DNA of 64,000 nt, from positions 620,001-684,000 of the forward strand of contig CAWKDZ010000001.1 in NCBI GenBank assembly GCA_963848525.1, in the 5' to 3' direction. The notes under the pieces were generated by a model that saw nothing but the letters and a program-made list of their open reading frames with translations, ran no database searches and was not told where the DNA came from. The position numbers and the translations under genes are program-made. Numbering within the stretch: position 1 is the first letter of the stretch; each line of letters begins with the position of its first letter. Source of the stretch: JACCTU01 sp963848525. GTDB taxonomy: Bacteria > Actinomycetota > Thermoleophilia > Gaiellales > Gaiellaceae. Shown here piece by piece: positions 10,931 through 20,117 of the stretch.

Positions 10931-10960
10931 TTGCCTTCTATAGCAAATCTGCTATATAGA
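10931..10960. promoter_or_regulatory. AT-rich dyad and probable promoter between ctaG and the DUF2157 gene
   Basis: TATAGCAAATCTGCTATA (10939-10956) is a perfect 7-bp inverted repeat with a 4-base centre. It overlaps a second palindrome, CTATATAG. TTGCCT at 10931 with TATAGA at 10955 gives an 18-base spacer, a plausible plus-strand promoter for the gene at 10968. In a ~70% GC background such an AT-rich dyad is a good operator candidate. The regulator is unknown. Confidence 0.55.
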
Positions 10961-10967
10961 GCTCGGG

Positions 10968-12137
10968 ATGCGAGACGAGCAGTGGGTCACTCGCGAAGCG
11001 GCGGAGTGGGTCCGTGAGGGCCTCGTCTCCGAAGACCAGGCCGAGGCGATTCGGAGCCGGTACCGCGAGCGGGGGGCGATCGGCCGGGGCAACCGCGTCG
11101 TGCAGACGCTCGCGACGATCGGCGCGGTCGTCGCCGGGCTCGGCGTCGTGCTCTTCTTCGCCGCGAACTGGGACGGGATCCCACGTCCCGTGCGGGTCGC
11201 GATGCTGCTGGTGCTCGTGGTCGGCTCGTACGGCGGCGGCTTCACGCTCCGCGAGCGCGGCCGCCACCAGTACGTCGGCGCCGCCCTGCTCTTGCTCGGT
11301 GGGCTTGCGTTCGGGGCGAGCCTCTTCCTCGTCGGTCAGATGTACCACGTTCAGGCGCACGACCCGCTCGCGTTCCTCGTCATGGCGCTCGGGACGGGCG
11401 CGACGGCGTGGATTGCGCGGTCGGAGGCGCTCGCGACGCTGGGGCTCGTCTCGGCCGGCGCGTGGGCCGTCTTCGAAGCGGCGGTCGGCGGCCCCGGAGA
11501 GGACGTCGACCAGATCGTCTACTTCCCCGTCGTCAGCGCGCTGTACGGGGCGCTCCTCTACGGCATCGGGACCGGCTTCGGCGGAGCCGTCGCGCCCTTC
11601 ACGCGCCCTGCGCGCTGGCTCGGCGCCGTGCTGACGCTCGTCGGCACATTCGTCTTCACGTTCCGCATCGGCTTCGACGAGCAGGAGGAGCTCGGGACGC
11701 TGCTCACCGTCGGGCTGATCGTGCTCACCCTCGCCGCCGTCGCCGGCGCGGCCGCGATCCTACGCTCCGGGCGTTCGACCGCCGCATACGAGACAGGGGT
11801 GCTCGCGGCGAGCTCGGTCCTCGTCGCGCTCTGGGTATTCGCTCCGGAGTCGCAGGTCGACGGCGACCCGATCGTCTATCCGATCCTCTTCAACATCCTC
11901 GTCGCCGCACTCGTCCTGGGCGCCGTCGTCGTCGGCTACCTGAACGACGAGCAGTGGCTCGTCACGCTCGGGCTGGTCGGAGTCGGGGTCGACCTGCTCG
12001 CGCGCTACCTCGACCTCTTCTGGGAGCTGCTGCCGCGCTCGCTCGTCTTCGTCGGCGTGGGCGGCGCGATCCTCCTGCTCGCGTTCGTCCTCGAGCGCCA
12101 GCGCCGCGGTCTCGTGCAGCGCATGGAGGCTCGATGA
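10968..12137 (+). CDS. DUF2157 multi-pass membrane protein
   Basis: 389 residues from ATG 10968. The cytoplasmic N-terminus (WVTREAAEWVREGLVSEDQA, then IRSRYRERGA) precedes about ten transmembrane helices, starting LATIGAVVAGLGVVLFFAAN followed by the typical NWDGIPRPVRV. This order is diagnostic of DUF2157 proteins, whose biochemical role is not established. The stop overlaps the start of the GDYXXLXY gene by four bases (ATGA). Adjacent DUF2157 and GDYXXLXY genes are a recurrent pairing, so the products likely act together in the membrane. Confidence 0.85.
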   Translation: MRDEQWVTREAAEWVREGLVSEDQAEAIRSRYRERGAIGRGNRVVQTLATIGAVVAGLGVVLFFAANWDGIPRPVRVAMLLVLVVGSYGGGFTLRERGRHQYVGAALLLLGGLAFGASLFLVGQMYHVQAHDPLAFLVMALGTGATAWIARSEALATLGLVSAGAWAVFEAAVGGPGEDVDQIVYFPVVSALYGALLYGIGTGFGGAVAPFTRPARWLGAVLTLVGTFVFTFRIGFDEQEELGTLLTVGLIVLTLAAVAGAAAILRSGRSTAAYETGVLAASSVLVALWVFAPESQVDGDPIVYPILFNILVAALVLGAVVVGYLNDEQWLVTLGLVGVGVDLLARYLDLFWELLPRSLVFVGVGGAILLLAFVLERQRRGLVQRMEAR

Positions 12138-12589
12138 CGCGGCGGACGGCCGCCTTCGCCACGGTGGTCGCGGCAATGGCCGTCCTCCCGCTGCTGCTGA
12201 TCGCCTGGAACGAGGTGCAGCTCGCCCGCGGACGGGACGTCGTGCTGCGGACGGAGCCGATCGACCCGATCGACCTCGTCCGCGGCCGGTACGTCCGGCT
12301 CCGCTACGAGATCTCTGGGATCTCGGCGCCCATGGGGGAAACCGTCTACGTCCCGCTGCACGAGGAGGGCGACCGCTGGACGGGCACATTCGCGACAACG
12401 GACCGGCCCGACGACGGCGTCTTCATCCGCGGTCGCGCGAGGCGTGGCGGGATCGTGTACGGGATCGAGACCTACTACGCGGACGAAGACGAGGCACGCC
12501 GCCTCGAAAGCGAGGCGGGCAACCTGCACGTCCGCGTCTCCCTCGACGACGACGGTAAGGCGCGGATCGAGAGTCTCGAGGTTCGGTAG
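12134..12589 (+). CDS. GDYXXLXY-family membrane-anchored protein
   Basis: 151 residues. An N-terminal helix (AAFATVVAAMAVLPLLLIAW) is followed by a beta-rich extracytoplasmic part. The family signature appears as RGRYVRLRYEIS, matching the G-D-Y-x-x-L-x-Y pattern with Gly-Arg in place of Gly-Asp. Start ATG 12134 overlaps the DUF2157 stop. The function is unknown; co-translation with DUF2157 suggests a two-component membrane complex. Confidence 0.8.
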   Translation: MTRRTAAFATVVAAMAVLPLLLIAWNEVQLARGRDVVLRTEPIDPIDLVRGRYVRLRYEISGISAPMGETVYVPLHEEGDRWTGTFATTDRPDDGVFIRGRARRGGIVYGIETYYADEDEARRLESEAGNLHVRVSLDDDGKARIESLEVR

Positions 12590-12599
12590 CTTCGGCTCC

Positions 12600-13211
12600 G
12601 TGCACCTCTTCCACTACCACCTCGTCACGAAAAAGGTCCGGCAGGTCGAGGCGCGCTACGTCGGCAAGCTTGGCTTCGACCTCGTCGCCCGTTACGGCCG
12701 GCTCGGCGACGACCTCGCGGCGTTCGAGTCGGGCGTCTCGTGGGAGGAGCTCGACGAGCGTGGCTTCAAGCTCCGCCTCGCGGAGCTCGAGCGGGGCGGC
12801 GTGAACGTCGTGGTGCAGCCCGGCCAGTGGGAGCTCCCCCGGGTCGACCACCTCGGGGTCGCGCTCGACGATGAGGACTTCGAGGCGACGATCGCCCGCG
12901 CCAACCAGCTCGAGCTGCGGATCCAGGACCACGGCGGGCGGCGCACATTCGTCTCGACGCACGGCGGCTTCCGGCTCGAGATCCATCCGCCGCGGGACTG
13001 GCTCGACCAGGTGCTCGCCGCCCAGGTCGACTTTCGGCTCGCCGAGCTGCACCTGCTCGCGGACGACCCGCTCCAGAAGGCGGCGTCGCTCGGCGAGGTG
13101 CTGGGGATCGAGCCCGAGGGTGAGAGCGTCGAGGTCGGCGAGGCGCGGGTGCGCTTCCTGCCCGGCGGGCCGCAGGGCCGGCCGCAGCTCGATGCCGAAC
13201 TCTTCGTCTAG
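12600..13211 (+). CDS. Double VOC-like protein
   Basis: 203 residues from GTG 12600. The N-terminal half (LFHYHLVTKKVRQVEARYVG, then LGFDLVARYGRL) and middle (VDHLGVALDDEDFEATIARA, then FRLEIHPPRDWL) read as betaalphabetabetabeta modules of the VOC/glyoxalase superfamily. A third related strand set (VDFRLAELHLLADDP) begins a partial second domain. No metal-ligand set can be assigned with confidence. It lies directly before purM on the same strand, 22 bases apart, so it may be in the purine transcript. Function unknown. Confidence 0.6.
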   Translation: MHLFHYHLVTKKVRQVEARYVGKLGFDLVARYGRLGDDLAAFESGVSWEELDERGFKLRLAELERGGVNVVVQPGQWELPRVDHLGVALDDEDFEATIARANQLELRIQDHGGRRTFVSTHGGFRLEIHPPRDWLDQVLAAQVDFRLAELHLLADDPLQKAASLGEVLGIEPEGESVEVGEARVRFLPGGPQGRPQLDAELFV

Positions 13212-13233
13212 CCGTCGTAGACTCGACGCTCAG

Positions 13234-14127
13234 GTGGAGGGGCAGACCTACGAGGCCGCCGGCGTCTCGCTCGCCACTGCCGGCGCCGTGGTCGACCGGC
13301 TGCGGGCGGCCGTCGAGTCGACGGGCGCGCACGGGTTCGGCGCGTTCGCCGGCGTCCACCCGCTCGACGAGCGTCGCCTGCTCGTTGCGTCGACGGACAG
13401 TGTCGGCACGAAGCTGATCGTCGCGCGCGAGCGGGGGCAGCTGCGCGCCTGCGGCGCCGACCTCGCGGCGCACTGCATCAACGACGTGATCACGACCGGC
13501 GCCGACCCGCTCTTCCTGCTCGACTACGTCGCCGCGAACCGGATCGAGCTCGACCAGGTCGCCGAGCTCGTCGAGGGGATGGCCGAGGTCTGCCGTGCAG
13601 CCGGGTGCGCGCTCGTCGGCGGCGAGACGGCCGAGCTCCCGGGGATCTACCGCGATCAGGAGCTCGACTTCGCCGGGACGTGCGTGGGGGTCGTCGAGCG
13701 CGAGGCGCTCGTCGACGGCTCGCAGGTGCGAGCGGGAGATTCGATCGTAGGTTTCGCCTCGAACGGCGTGCACGCGAACGGCTTCACGCTCGTCCGGCAG
13801 CTGCTCGAGCAGGACGACTACGACGGCGACGACCTCCTCGCTCCGACGCGCCTCTACCTCGACGACGTTCGCGCGCTGCGCGACGCGCACGCGTTCGCGC
13901 ACGTGACGGGGGGCGGCATCCTCGGCAACGTCGCCCGTGTGCTCCCGGCCGGACTGCGCGCCGAGCTCGACTGGGGCTCGTGGGAGCGTCCGCCCGTGTT
14001 CGGCTGGCTCGCACGCCACGTCGACGAGAAGGAGCTGCGGCGCGTCTTCAACCTCGGGATCGGGTTCTGCGCGATCGTCGGCGACCCGGGCGAGCGGCAC
14101 GCGATCGGAAGGGTCGTCGCGGCGTGA
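13234..14127 (+). CDS. purM: Phosphoribosylformylglycinamidine cyclo-ligase (AIR synthetase)
   Basis: Converts FGAM to AIR with ATP. Conserved blocks: VASTDSVGTKLIVA, HCINDVITTGADPLFLLDY, GGETAELPGIY, GDSIVGFASNGVHANGFTLV and HVTGGGILGNVARVLP. At 297 residues from GTG 13234 it is shorter than the usual ~345, mostly at the N-terminus and C-terminus. ATG 13192 would add 14 residues but overlap the preceding gene by 20 bases. The stop overlaps the purN start (GTGA), indicating coupled translation. Confidence 0.93.
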   Translation: MEGQTYEAAGVSLATAGAVVDRLRAAVESTGAHGFGAFAGVHPLDERRLLVASTDSVGTKLIVARERGQLRACGADLAAHCINDVITTGADPLFLLDYVAANRIELDQVAELVEGMAEVCRAAGCALVGGETAELPGIYRDQELDFAGTCVGVVEREALVDGSQVRAGDSIVGFASNGVHANGFTLVRQLLEQDDYDGDDLLAPTRLYLDDVRALRDAHAFAHVTGGGILGNVARVLPAGLRAELDWGSWERPPVFGWLARHVDEKELRRVFNLGIGFCAIVGDPGERHAIGRVVAA

Positions 14128-14666
14128 TCGGCGTCCTCGTCTCGGGCGAGGGAACGAACCTGCAGGCGCTGATCGACGACGGCCTCTCGATCGCGGCGGT
14201 GGCGTCGAACCGCGACGAGGCGCGAGCGCTCGAGCGGGCGCGCGCGGCCGGGATTCCGACCGCGGTCTTCCCGGCCGAGCGCTACGACGATCGCGACGCG
14301 CGCGACCGCGCGCTGGCCGGGTGGCTGCTCGAGCGAGGAGTCGAGTGGGTCGTGCTCGCCGGCTACATGCAGCTGCTGCGGCCCGCGTTCCTCGACCGCT
14401 TTCCGGGGCGCGTGATCAACGTTCACCCGGCACTGCTCCCGCAGTTCCCCGGCACGCACGCGATCGAGGACGCGCTCGCCGCCGGCGTGCGCGAGACGGG
14501 CGCGACGGTGCACTACGTCGACGAAGGCGTCGACACCGGGCCCGTGATCGTCCAGGAACGCGTCGAGGTCGAGGCCGGGGACACGGTCGAGACCCTGCGC
14601 GCTCGGATCCAGGCCGTCGAGCGTCGCCTGCTCCCACGGGTGGTGAGAGACCTCTGCGCGCGCTGA
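14124..14666 (+). CDS. purN: Phosphoribosylglycinamide formyltransferase
   Basis: Transfers a formyl group from 10-formyl-THF to GAR. 180 residues, typical of PurN. Visible are the N-terminal VLVSGEGTNLQALID phosphate loop, VLAGYMQLLRPAFLDRFPG, the catalytic Asn-His pair in VINVHPALLPQFPG and the Asp in YVDEGVDTGPVIVQ. GTG 14124 overlaps the purM stop by four bases. Its own 3' end overlaps the proposed purH start, continuing the coupled purM-purN-purH unit. Confidence 0.95.
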   Translation: MIGVLVSGEGTNLQALIDDGLSIAAVASNRDEARALERARAAGIPTAVFPAERYDDRDARDRALAGWLLERGVEWVVLAGYMQLLRPAFLDRFPGRVINVHPALLPQFPGTHAIEDALAAGVRETGATVHYVDEGVDTGPVIVQERVEVEAGDTVETLRARIQAVERRLLPRVVRDLCAR

Positions 14667-16183
14667 TCTCCGTCCACGACAAGACAGGCGTCGACGAGTT
14701 CGCACGCGGGCTCGTCGAGCTCGGCTTCGACCTGGTCGCGAGCGGCGGCACTGCCGCGGCGCTCCGCGAGCTCGGCCTGGAGGTGCAGGAGGTCGAGGAG
14801 GTCACTGAGGCACCGGAGATGCTCGGCGGGCGCGTGAAGACGCTGCACCCGCGGATCCACGCCGGGATCCTGGCGCGGCGCGACGACGACGAAGACGTCG
14901 CGACTCTCGCCGAGCACGAGATCCGGCCATTCGACCTCGTCTGCGTCAACCTCTACCCGTTCACCCAGGTCGTCGCCCGGCGCGGCGTGAGCGAAGAGGA
15001 CGCCGTCGAGATGATCGACATCGGCGGTCCGTCGATGCTGCGCGCGGCGGCGAAGAACTTTGCCCACGTCGCGCCCGTCTGCCGCCCCGACCAGTACGCG
15101 ATCGTGCTCAAGGAGCTGCGCGAGCACGGGACGCTCGCGCTGGAGACGCGCCGCTGGCTCGCGACGGAGGCGTTCGCGACCACGGCGGCGTACGAGGCGG
15201 CGATCGCCCGCTGGTTCACGGACGTCGAGGCGTTCCCGGAGCGCCTCATCCCCGCTTTCACGAAGGTGCTAGACCTCACCTACGGCGAGAACCCGCACCA
15301 GCGCGCGGCGTACTACGCGGAGACGGCCGCCCGTGTGCACCTGCTCTCGCGCGTCCAGCAGCTGCACGGGAAAGAGCTCTCGTACAACAACCTCAACGAC
15401 CTCTCGGCCGGCCGACTGCTCGAGCGCGAGTTCGAGCTCCCGGCCTGCGTGATCGTCAAGCACGCGAACCCGTGCGGGGTCGCCGTCGCGGCGACGATCC
15501 AGGAGGCGTACGCGAACGCGCTCTCGTCCGACCCGACGTCGGCGTACGGTGGGATCGTCGTTCTCAACCGACCCGTGAGCGCGGAGCTCGGCGCGCGACT
15601 CGACGAGCAGTTCGTCGAGGTGCTCTTCGCGCCAGGGTACGACGAGGGCGCGCTCGAGGCTCTGAGCCACAAGCGGACCCGGATCTTGCTCGACACGGAG
15701 CGCCGCCGGCCGGACCGCGGCGAGCAGGACTACAAGCGCGTGCTCGGCGGCCTGCTCGTCCAGGACCGCGACCTCGACGTCGAGGACCGCGAGACCATGC
15801 AGGTCGTCTGCGGGAAGCCGGACGAGGAGCAGTGGGGCGATCTGCTGTTCGCGTGGCGCGTGTGCAAGCACGTCACCTCGAACGCGACCGTGCTGGCGAA
15901 GGGGCTGCGGACGGTCGGGATCGGCGCCGGTCAGCAGTCGCGCGTCGACGCCGTGCGGCTCGCGCTCGAGAAAGCGCGCGGGCTCGAGCACGATCTGAAC
16001 GGCGCCGCCCTGGCGTCGGACGCGTTCTTCCCGTTCGCAGACGGCCCGCAGCTCGCGCTCGAGGCCGGTATCACCGCGATCATCCAGCCGGGAGGCTCGA
16101 AGCGGGACGCCGAGGTCGTCGCGGCGGCCGAGGCGGCGGGGGCGGTGATGGTCTTCACCGGCCGCCGTCACTTCCGCCACTAG
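14654..16183 (+). CDS. purH: Bifunctional AICAR formyltransferase / IMP cyclohydrolase
   Basis: Last two steps to IMP. The N-terminal cyclohydrolase domain has VHDKTGVDEFARGL, VASGGTAAALRE and EMLGGRVKTLHPRIHAGIL. The C-terminal transformylase has LSYNNLNDLSAG, VIVKHANPCGVA, KHVTSNATVLAKG and IGAGQQSRVDAVRLA. About 509 residues, full length. No ATG, GTG or TTG exists in frame near the N-terminus. CTG 14654 gives a natural start (MRALISVHDKTG) with GGTGAG five bases upstream. CTG 14663 would instead give a CTGA overlap with the purN stop, parallel to the GTGA overlap of purM/purN. Confidence 0.93.
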   Translation: MRALISVHDKTGVDEFARGLVELGFDLVASGGTAAALRELGLEVQEVEEVTEAPEMLGGRVKTLHPRIHAGILARRDDDEDVATLAEHEIRPFDLVCVNLYPFTQVVARRGVSEEDAVEMIDIGGPSMLRAAAKNFAHVAPVCRPDQYAIVLKELREHGTLALETRRWLATEAFATTAAYEAAIARWFTDVEAFPERLIPAFTKVLDLTYGENPHQRAAYYAETAARVHLLSRVQQLHGKELSYNNLNDLSAGRLLEREFELPACVIVKHANPCGVAVAATIQEAYANALSSDPTSAYGGIVVLNRPVSAELGARLDEQFVEVLFAPGYDEGALEALSHKRTRILLDTERRRPDRGEQDYKRVLGGLLVQDRDLDVEDRETMQVVCGKPDEEQWGDLLFAWRVCKHVTSNATVLAKGLRTVGIGAGQQSRVDAVRLALEKARGLEHDLNGAALASDAFFPFADGPQLALEAGITAIIQPGGSKRDAEVVAAAEAAGAVMVFTGRRHFRH

Positions 16184-16249
16184 GCACGTCCGTCGTCGAA
16201 CTGCCGGCGGTCTGGGCTCGCCGCCGCCCGGCGGTTACGCTTCTCCCGC

Positions 16250-17653
16250 GTGGCGCGGGAGTACCCCACGATCATCGACCTCGTCGGCAACACGCCGATC
16301 GTGCGGCTCGACCGGATCTCGCGGGACGTCCCGGGCGAGATCCTCGCCAAGCTCGAGTACCTGAACCCGGGCGGCTCGGTCAAGGACCGGATCGGGCTCG
16401 CGATGATCGAGGCGGCCGAGCGCGAGGGCAAGCTCAAGCCCGGCGGCACGATCGTCGAGCCGACCTCGGGCAACACCGGCGTCGGCCTCGCGATCGCGGC
16501 GGCCCTGAAGGGCTACCGCTGCATCTTCGTCATGCCCGACAAGATGAGCCAGGAGAAGATCTCGATGCTGCGCGCGTACGGCGCCGAGGTCGTGATCACG
16601 CCGACGGCCGTCGAGCACGACTCGCCGGAGTCCTACTACTCGGTCTCTTCGCGCCTCGCGGAGGAGATCCCCGGCGGGTTCAAGCCCGACCAGTACTCGA
16701 ACATGTCCAACCCCGAGGCGCACTACCGTATGACCGCGCCCGAGATCTGGGAGCAGACCGACGGCGGCCAGATCGACGCGCTCGTGATCTCGGTCGGGAC
16801 CGGCGGCACGATCTCCGGCGTCGGCAAGTACTTCAAGGAGCGCCGCCCCGAGGTGCTGATCGTCGGCGCCGACCCCGAAGGGTCGGTCTACACCGCCAAG
16901 GACGAGAACGACCTGCACCCGTACCTCGTCGAGGGCATCGGCAAGGACACGTGGCCGCAGACGATGGACCCCGACGCCGTCGACGAGTGGGTGCGTATCT
17001 CGGACCGCGACTCGTTCCTGGTCGCGAGGCGCCTCGCCCGAGAGGAAGGCTTGCTGGTCGGAGGCTCCGGCGGCTCGACGGTCTGGGCCGCGATCGAGGT
17101 CGCGAAGCGGCTCGGGCCGGAGGCGCGCGTGCTGACGATGATCCCCGACTCGGGGCGCTCCTACATGTCGAAGTTCTACGACGACAACTGGATGCTCGAG
17201 CACGGCTTCGTCGAGCGGCAGGCACCGCTCCCGACGGTCGACGCACTGCTCCGCTCGAAGCGCGTCGAGGAGGCCGACGTGCCGGAGCTCGTCACGATTT
17301 CCGCGCACCAGAAGGTGGGCGAGGCGATCGACACGATGCAGCAGTACTCGATCTCACAGCTCGCGGTCGTGCGCGACGGGCAGGTCGACTCGCTCGCGGA
17401 CGTGATCGGCTCGCTCCAGGACCGCGACCTGCTCGACCGCGTCTTCAAGAACCCCGACGCGCTGCACGAGGACGTCGCCAACGCGATGCAGCCGCCGCTT
17501 CCGGCCGTCGACGTCGAAGACTCGCTGAGCGAGGTCTTTGCGACCCTGACCGGACGAACGAACGCGGTCGTCGTCGCGCGCGGAGGCAAACCGGTGGGCG
17601 TGCTCACCCGGTCGGACCTGCTCGAGTACCTCGCGCACAACCGCAACGGCTAG
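16250..17653 (+). CDS. cbs: Cystathionine beta-synthase with C-terminal CBS pair
   Basis: PLP enzyme condensing serine and homocysteine to cystathionine (reverse transsulfuration); cysteine synthase activity is also possible for the fold. The PLP lysine is in NPGGSVKDRIG, the substrate loop is EPTSGNTGVG, and the phosphate loop is SVGTGGTISGVGKY. Residues ~330-467 form two CBS motifs (VGEAIDTMQQYSISQLAVV and a second ending PVGVLTRSDLLEYL) that could bind an adenosyl effector. 467 residues from GTG 16250. The second pathway enzyme is encoded at 23334 rather than adjacent. A small hairpin follows the stop. Confidence 0.93.
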   Translation: MAREYPTIIDLVGNTPIVRLDRISRDVPGEILAKLEYLNPGGSVKDRIGLAMIEAAEREGKLKPGGTIVEPTSGNTGVGLAIAAALKGYRCIFVMPDKMSQEKISMLRAYGAEVVITPTAVEHDSPESYYSVSSRLAEEIPGGFKPDQYSNMSNPEAHYRMTAPEIWEQTDGGQIDALVISVGTGGTISGVGKYFKERRPEVLIVGADPEGSVYTAKDENDLHPYLVEGIGKDTWPQTMDPDAVDEWVRISDRDSFLVARRLAREEGLLVGGSGGSTVWAAIEVAKRLGPEARVLTMIPDSGRSYMSKFYDDNWMLEHGFVERQAPLPTVDALLRSKRVEEADVPELVTISAHQKVGEAIDTMQQYSISQLAVVRDGQVDSLADVIGSLQDRDLLDRVFKNPDALHEDVANAMQPPLPAVDVEDSLSEVFATLTGRTNAVVVARGGKPVGVLTRSDLLEYLAHNRNG

Positions 17654-17668
17654 CAAGTCCGGGGCCAG

Positions 17669-17685
17669 TCACCCTCTCTGGGTGA
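17669..17685. terminator. Short hairpin after cbs
   Basis: TCACCC and GGGTGA form a 6-bp stem with a TCTCT loop, 15 bases after the cbs stop. No T tract follows, so termination here is only suggested. Confidence 0.35.
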
Positions 17686-17721
17686 AGAGGAACCGCGCCG
17701 GCCCAGGGAGAATGGATCGGC

Positions 17722-20117
17722 GTGTTGGGGGTCACGAAACGCATGCTTGCGGTCGGGCTGGCCGCTGGAGCACTGGTCTCGTCCGCCGGGCTGGCGGCGG
17801 CGGCGCTGACTCAGGATCCCGACGTCCCGCTGGTGCGAGGAAAGACGCCGGTGACCATCTGCCACGCGACCTCGAGTGCGACGAACCCGTACAACCAGAT
17901 CACGGTGGACGACGACTCGATCGTGAAGGAGAACGGCCACGACGGGGACTCGGACGACATCATCCCGCCCTTCGCCTACGTCGAGGACGGCGTCACGAAG
18001 CAGTACCCCGGGAAGAACTGGGACGAGGCCGGCCAGGCGATCTTCGCCAGGCGGCTGCGAACTCCCGCCGACGCCGCCGCCGCCGCCGCAGCCGATCCAG
18101 CTCTTCGTCAAGTGCATCGACGTCAACGGCGAGACCTTCAAGGCTGTCTTCGGATACACGAACCCGAACGCGGACGGAGGTCAGCGTCGACGTGGTCCGC
18201 GAACGCGTTCTCCCCTGCCCCCGAAGACCGCGGCCAGCCGACGACGTTCCCGCCCGGGCACGGTCGAGTCGGCGGTCAACGTGACCGAGAAGGCCGGAAC
18301 GACCGTCACCTGGACCGTCAGCTACGCCGGGAAAACGAGCAGCGCCACGCGACGAACTGCTCGCCGACCGCCGCCGGACAAGCCGCCGATCGATACTCCG
18401 CCGGTGCCGATCTCCCTCACGGTCAAGTGCATCTTGGATCGGGGCTCGACGTTCGAAGCCACGTTCGGCTACGTGAACAACAACAGCGCGCCCGTGGACC
18501 ATCAGCGGGGACGACAACCGCGTCACGGCCCGCGTCCCCAGGTCGGGTCAGCCGACGACGTTCGCCGTCGGGACCGTGACAGACGCCTTCACCGTGTCGG
18601 ACGTACCGGCCGGCGCCGACGTCGAGTGGAGCGTCACCTACGCGGGCGTGACGAGCGTCGCCACCGCCAACGAGGCATGGCCGATCCACTGCTCGGGGGA
18701 TCCGCCGGATCCGCCGGGCCGCGTCGAATCGGCGTCTTCGTCTCCTGCGTGACGAACCAGGGGTCGACGTACTCCGCGACGTTCGGGTACTCCAACGAGG
18801 ACACCGAGACGAACACGGTCCCGATCGGCGACGCGAACCGCTTCTTCCCGGGGACCCGAGGGCCGTGGCCAGCCGACGAGCTTCGAGCCGGGCAACGTCC
18901 AGAGCGCGTTCACGGTCACGGGGATCCCCGCGGATAGCCCGCTCGTGTGGAGCGCTGACCTCCGATCAGACTCCGCACCGCCGAAGCCAGGGCCGGTTTC
19001 GAGACGAAGTGCGCGCCGCCACCTGAGCCGCCGCCCCGCGGAGCTGGTCCCGATCGGCGTCTTCGTCACCTGCGTCACCAACCACGCGAACACCTTCGAC
19101 GCGATCTTCGGCTACGAGAACGACAACCGCGCGCAGCAGATCGTCCCGGTCGGCCTCGCGAACGCCTTCGCCCCCTCTCCGGGCAACCGTGGGCAGCCGA
19201 CGACCTTCGAGCCGGGCACGGTCCGGAACGCCGTCGCCGTCACCGGGATCCCGAACGGCTCGGTGGTCGTCTGGAGGGTGGATCACGCCGGCGTCCGCGC
19301 CGCCGTGGCGGACGAGTTCCTCGCGAGGAAGTGCGACGAGCCGCCGGTGCCGCTTCCGCCGCTTCCGACGCCGCCGCCCCCGGAGCCGCGGCCGCCCGAG
19401 TCCGGGCTCTCCGGGACCTGCGTCCTCCGCCAGGGCCTGACGCGGACGTACGACGCTGTCTTCGGCTATGTCAACGCGAGCCAGAAGAAGGTGATCATCC
19501 CGGTGGGGCGGCGAAACGTCGTCACGCCGCGTCCGATCGACCGGGGACAGCCGAGTGTGTTCAGGCCCGGCATCGTCCTCAATGCATTCGCGGTCAGGAA
19601 CGTGCCGAGGGAACGCAACCTGACCTGGTCGGTGAGGCTTCCGAACGGGGAGGTCAGGACGACCACGGTGAGCGCGAGGTTCCTCCGGAACTGCATCACG
19701 GCTCCCGCCCAACAGACGGCCGACCTGAGGCTGCAGAAGACGGTCCCGCGCGGCGTCGTCGTCGCCGGCCAACGGGTCACGTACACCATCGACGTGACCA
19801 ACAGGGGTCCGAACATCGCCCGGAGGGTGAGGATCGTCGACGCCGTCGACTCGCGGCTCGAGCTGCTCTCCGCATCGTCGACACGTGGTCGGTGCACGAC
19901 CTCCGGTCAACGAGTCTCCTGCACGATCGCCGAGCTACCGCCCGGCGCGACCACGCGCGTCGTCGTCGCCGTGCGGCCGAGGTCGGCCGGCACCATCGCC
20001 AACGCCGCCGCCGTCACGCACTCGCGGCGTGACCCGACACCTCGCGACAACATCGACCGGGCGGTGATCCAGGTCAACGGACGCGCGGGCGGTGTCCTCC
20101 CCGACTTCACGGGGTGA
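17722..20117 (+). pseudogene. Secreted multi-repeat surface protein with DUF11-type domain, broken by several frameshifts
   Basis: The N-terminus from GTG 17722 is intact: a signal peptide (MLAVGLAAGALVSSAGLAAA) then a segment with VTICHATSSATNPYNQI and GDSDDIIPPFAYVEDG, a motif seen in actinobacterial surface proteins. After ~18050 the frame changes, and a Pro-rich linker leads into five ~95-residue repeats (18095-19700). Repeats 1-3 contain at least seven single-base frame breaks; one is an extra G at ~18257. From 18945 to the stop the frame is intact and holds repeats 4-5 and a DUF11-like domain (VAGQRVTYTIDVTNRGPNI). No LPXTG signal is seen. The stop overlaps the next gene's start by four bases. 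Either a decaying gene or heavy consensus error. Confidence 0.7.
18095..19700 (+). repeat. Five tandem ~95-residue protein repeats (FGYxN...RGQPTxF module)
   Basis: Each unit follows the order V-x-C, ten residues, T-F-x-A-x-F-G-Y-x-N, P-V/I-G-x-x-N, R-G-Q-P-T-x-F-x-P-G, A-F-x-V, x-x-W-x-V, and a closing Cys. Examples are TFKAVFGYTNPN (unit 1), TFEATFGYVNNN (2), TYSATFGYSNED (3), TFDAIFGYENDN (4) and TYDAVFGYVNAS (5). Approximate unit starts: 18095, 18412, 18727, 19053, 19408. The paired Cys suggests one disulfide per module. Proline-rich linkers such as PLPTPPPPEPRPP separate units. Confidence 0.8.

Noticed and set aside
18061..18095. Short CCG triplet repeat as a regulatory repeat
   Set aside because: It encodes a Pro-rich linker of the surface protein in the correct frame, so coding explains it.
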